Shown here piece by piece: positions 11,474 through 14,016 of a stretch of 14,016 bases of DNA; the stretch's first letter is position 1; each line of letters begins with the position of its first letter. Made by a program: the position numbers and the translations under genes. The stretch comes from a bacterium (GTDB taxonomy: Bacteria > Auribacterota > UBA3054 > B51-G9). The stretch lies in assembly GCA_029933535.1 (NCBI GenBank), contig JAOZNZ010000024.1, positions 1-14,016 on the forward strand. Direction: 5' to 3'. The notes beneath the pieces are model-generated. The model ran no database searches. It saw nothing but the letters and a program-made list of their open reading frames with translations, and was not told where the DNA came from.

Positions 11474-14016
11474 TTATCGGATTTCGATTCCGGCCTTACT
11501 TTCGCCGAATAATTTTTCAATTTCACGAAGTAAATTTTCTGATGGTAAGATGAGCATTGAATCGGGAAGCTTAATTATAGAACTTTTTTTGTTTTTGGAA
11601 ATAATTTTCAGCTCTACCGGAAGTTCACCGGGATATTTTTTTACAAGCTCCCTGAATTCCTCCATCCCGGATTCTGAATCATCGGTTCTGTCAATAACTA
11701 TATAAAGTTTTTTTGCTTGCTGGTCCGTTGCGCCGGCAGGAAATAAATTTGAAGCGGATAAAGTTGTTTTACCAAAAGATGTCCTGATTAATCCTGTGGC
11801 AAACCAAATCTCACCGGGCTTCAATAAACTTTTGTATCTCTCAACAAGATCCGACCAGAGAAGAATGTCATAAGTACCATATAAATCTTCAAAAGTAACA
11901 ATACCGTAAACTGTTTGTTTTTTGCTTACCCGCCAGTCAGTTTTGACGATTAATCCACCCATAACTTGCCTGGCGTCCGCTCCGGAAGAAATAAAATTAT
12001 CATCTGAGTCGCTGTTTGATAAATAGCCCATAGAGCGCGAATCTTTTGTAACTAACGCTCGCCATGTGGCTGCATAATTATCTAGTGGATGACCGGTCAG
12101 GTAAATTCCGAGCATTTCTTTTTCAAACGAAAGCCGTGTGAGCAAATCCCATTCGTTAACTTTTTCGAGATTGGACCGGGATTTATTCCCGGACATTTCA
12201 TCATCATCAAATGTGTCGAAAAACGACCGCTGAAATTCTGATTCACCACCTCGTTCCCATCCTGCCGCCGCGTCATCAACGATTAGCATCATCCTTTGTC
12301 TTGGAATTTTAAAGCAATCACCCGCGCCGGATTTCACCAAAGATTCAACAGCTTTTCTATTCACAATTTTATTATTTATTCTTCTTGTGAAATCGTCTAT
12401 GTTTTTATATTCTCCATTCTCTTTGCATTCGCTGATTATCGCGTCTGCAGCTGAAGGTCCAACGTTCCTCACGGCAGCCAGTCCATATCTTATAGCGGTC
12501 ATCTTTTTTTCAGGAATAAATTCCACTGAGAATTTTGCTTTACTTTTATTGAAATCAGGAGGTAAAATAAATATATCATGAATTTTACAACCCGATTTAT
12601 ATTCTGTAAACTTTTCCGGAGTACCAAGCCGGCTGTTCATAAGCGAAGCAAAAAATTCTGCGGGATAATGCGCTTTCAGCCAAGCAGTTCTGTATGCTAT
12701 AAAAGCATAAGCGGTAGCGTGGGACTTATTAAAACCATATCCGGCGAACTTGGATATTTTCTCAAATAAATTTTCAGCGATTTCTGTTGAAATACCTTTT
12801 TTAACCGCGCCTGAAATAAATTTCTTGCGCTCTGCTTCACCTCTTTTTTGAAGCTTCTTTGACATTATCTGCCTGAAAATGTCCGCGTCGGCAAGAGAAT
12901 AACCGGCTAATGAATGCAGAACCTGCATTACCTGTTCCTGATAAAGCATGATCCCATATGTCTCTTTTAATATCGGCTCAAGTTTAGGATGAAGATAATT
13001 TACTTCTTCCTGACCATGACGACGCTTAACATAACTCTCACGCTCGCTCATAGCTCCGGGACGAAACAGCGCAAGAAGAGCAATTATATCTTCAAATTTA
13101 TCGGGTTGAAGTTCAAGAACAAGCCGACGCATTCCGGTACTTGTTTCAAGCTGGAAAACACCGGCAACATCTCCCTGCCTTAGAAACTTATAAGTTAATT
13201 TATCATTTAACGGCAGAGTTGACAAATTAATTTGTGTGTTATTCAACTGATTTATCATCTCAACTGCATCGTGGATGATTGTTAAAGTTGAAAGCCCGAG
13301 AAAATCCATTTTCAGCAAACCAACCCGTTCAACTGCATGCATGTCGAATTGTGTTATTATATCTCCGCCGGAACCGCGGGACAGAGGAACTATTGTCCTT
13401 AATGGTCGCGGAGAAATTACAATTCCTGCTGCGTGGGTTGATAAATTTCTGGGCAGATCTTCAATTTTTACAGCAAGATCAAGCAAGTTTTTTGCCGACT
13501 GGTCATATAAATATAATTCACGCAGCGGATGATATTGTTCCAAAGCCTGAGCAATAATTCTCTGATTTTTATGTTTGTGGTTACGCACAAAATCTGTTAA
13601 CAAGCGGCAAGTTTGTTCGATTTTATTTGGAGAAACATTAAGAATTCTACCAGTCTCCCTAATAGCTGCTTTATAGCGCATAGAGCTGAAAGTAGCTATT
13701 TGTGCAACTTTATCATCACCGTATTTTTTTCGGACATAATCAATAACTTCTACTCTTCTCAACTCACAGAAATCCATATCAATATCCGGCATTTTTTTGC
13801 GTGCAGGATTTAAAAATCGCTCAAAAAGTAATCCATAATCAATGGGATCTACATCTGTTATTCCAAGCAAATAACTGACAAGACTTCCTGCAGCAGACCC
13901 TCTGCCCGGTCCTACCGGAATATTGTTATTTCTGGCAAAAGAAACAAAATCAGCAACTATGAGAAAATAATTTATAAAACCCATTCTTTGAATGGTTTCT
14001 AATTCGAATTTCAATC
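11474..14016 (-). CDS. dnaE: DNA polymerase III subunit alpha, C-terminal three quarters (5' end outside window)
   Basis: The frame is open at the window edge and ends at TAA 11474-11476, giving about 846 residues of a protein normally near 1150; the missing part is the PHP domain and the first part of the palm. Visible residues begin with LKFELETIQRMGFINYFLIV. The palm holds GPGRGSAAGSLVSYLLGI (35-52) and the catalytic PDIDMDF (Asp77 and Asp79), with the third aspartate in LLKMDFLGLSTLT (Asp237). Fingers and helix-hairpin-helix follow: SLADADIFRQIMSKK, FAGYGFNKSHATAYAFIAYR. An OB fold (about 670-750) is seen in MGGLIVKTDWRVSKKQTVYG. This is the replicative polymerase acting at the fork. All catalytic residues are present. 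It is separated from the glycan operon by 430 bp and is probably transcribed independently. Confidence 0.96.
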   Translation of the reverse strand, partial: LKFELETIQRMGFINYFLIVADFVSFARNNNIPVGPGRGSAAGSLVSYLLGITDVDPIDYGLLFERFLNPARKKMPDIDMDFCELRRVEVIDYVRKKYGDDKVAQIATFSSMRYKAAIRETGRILNVSPNKIEQTCRLLTDFVRNHKHKNQRIIAQALEQYHPLRELYLYDQSAKNLLDLAVKIEDLPRNLSTHAAGIVISPRPLRTIVPLSRGSGGDIITQFDMHAVERVGLLKMDFLGLSTLTIIHDAVEMINQLNNTQINLSTLPLNDKLTYKFLRQGDVAGVFQLETSTGMRRLVLELQPDKFEDIIALLALFRPGAMSERESYVKRRHGQEEVNYLHPKLEPILKETYGIMLYQEQVMQVLHSLAGYSLADADIFRQIMSKKLQKRGEAERKKFISGAVKKGISTEIAENLFEKISKFAGYGFNKSHATAYAFIAYRTAWLKAHYPAEFFASLMNSRLGTPEKFTEYKSGCKIHDIFILPPDFNKSKAKFSVEFIPEKKMTAIRYGLAAVRNVGPSAADAIISECKENGEYKNIDDFTRRINNKIVNRKAVESLVKSGAGDCFKIPRQRMMLIVDDAAAGWERGGESEFQRSFFDTFDDDEMSGNKSRSNLEKVNEWDLLTRLSFEKEMLGIYLTGHPLDNYAATWRALVTKDSRSMGYLSNSDSDDNFISSGADARQVMGGLIVKTDWRVSKKQTVYGIVTFEDLYGTYDILLWSDLVERYKSLLKPGEIWFATGLIRTSFGKTTLSASNLFPAGATDQQAKKLYIVIDRTDDSESGMEEFRELVKKYPGELPVELKIISKNKKSSIIKLPDSMLILPSENLLREIEKLFGESKAGIEIR

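Overview
This AT-rich window comes from a bacterium, probably a Gram-negative from a poorly cultivated lineage. All convincing genes lie on the minus strand, so they read from high to low coordinates. Three promoter candidates resemble the sigma-70 consensus with 17-bp spacers, and two genes have a clear GGAG ribosome binding site. This argues against classic Bacteroidota signals. Intergenic DNA is full of 7-bp and 8-bp tandem repeats and GC-rich palindromic elements, a style I associate with environmental genomes. I cannot name the phylum from sequence alone.

Layout in the direction of transcription. (1) 14016-11474: DNA polymerase III alpha (dnaE), with its N-terminal third outside the window. 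(2) 11473-11044: a 430-bp gap with palindromes, a REP-like element and a strong promoter. (3) 11043-4460: three tightly packed genes. They are a coiled-coil methyltransferase with 17-residue repeats, a 1008-residue protein with three glycosyltransferase domains (GT2-GT4-GT4), and a second coiled-coil methyltransferase with 18-residue repeats. (4) 4383-3646: a secreted protein made of five DUF4177-like repeats, with its own promoter. (5) 3642-3060: a small nucleotidyltransferase-fold protein and a doubtful overlapping 52-residue ORF. (6) 2969-2010: galE. (7) 2009-1518: arrays of 7-mers and 8-mers. (8) 1517-591: a WbpB/WlbA-type UDP-GlcNAcA 3-dehydrogenase. (9) 590-330: more repeats. (10) 329-1: the start of a WbpD/WlbB-type N-acetyltransferase.

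The region is a surface-polysaccharide (O-antigen or capsule) locus downstream of dnaE. galE, wbpB and wbpD would supply nucleotide sugars, with WbpB and WbpD pointing to a 2,3-diacetamido-uronic acid. The three-domain glycosyltransferase would build the glycan. The two repeat-built coiled-coil methyltransferases on either side of it could cap the chain and set its length, by analogy with WbdD/WbdA of E. coli O9a. That coupling is inference, and it is the most interesting hypothesis here.
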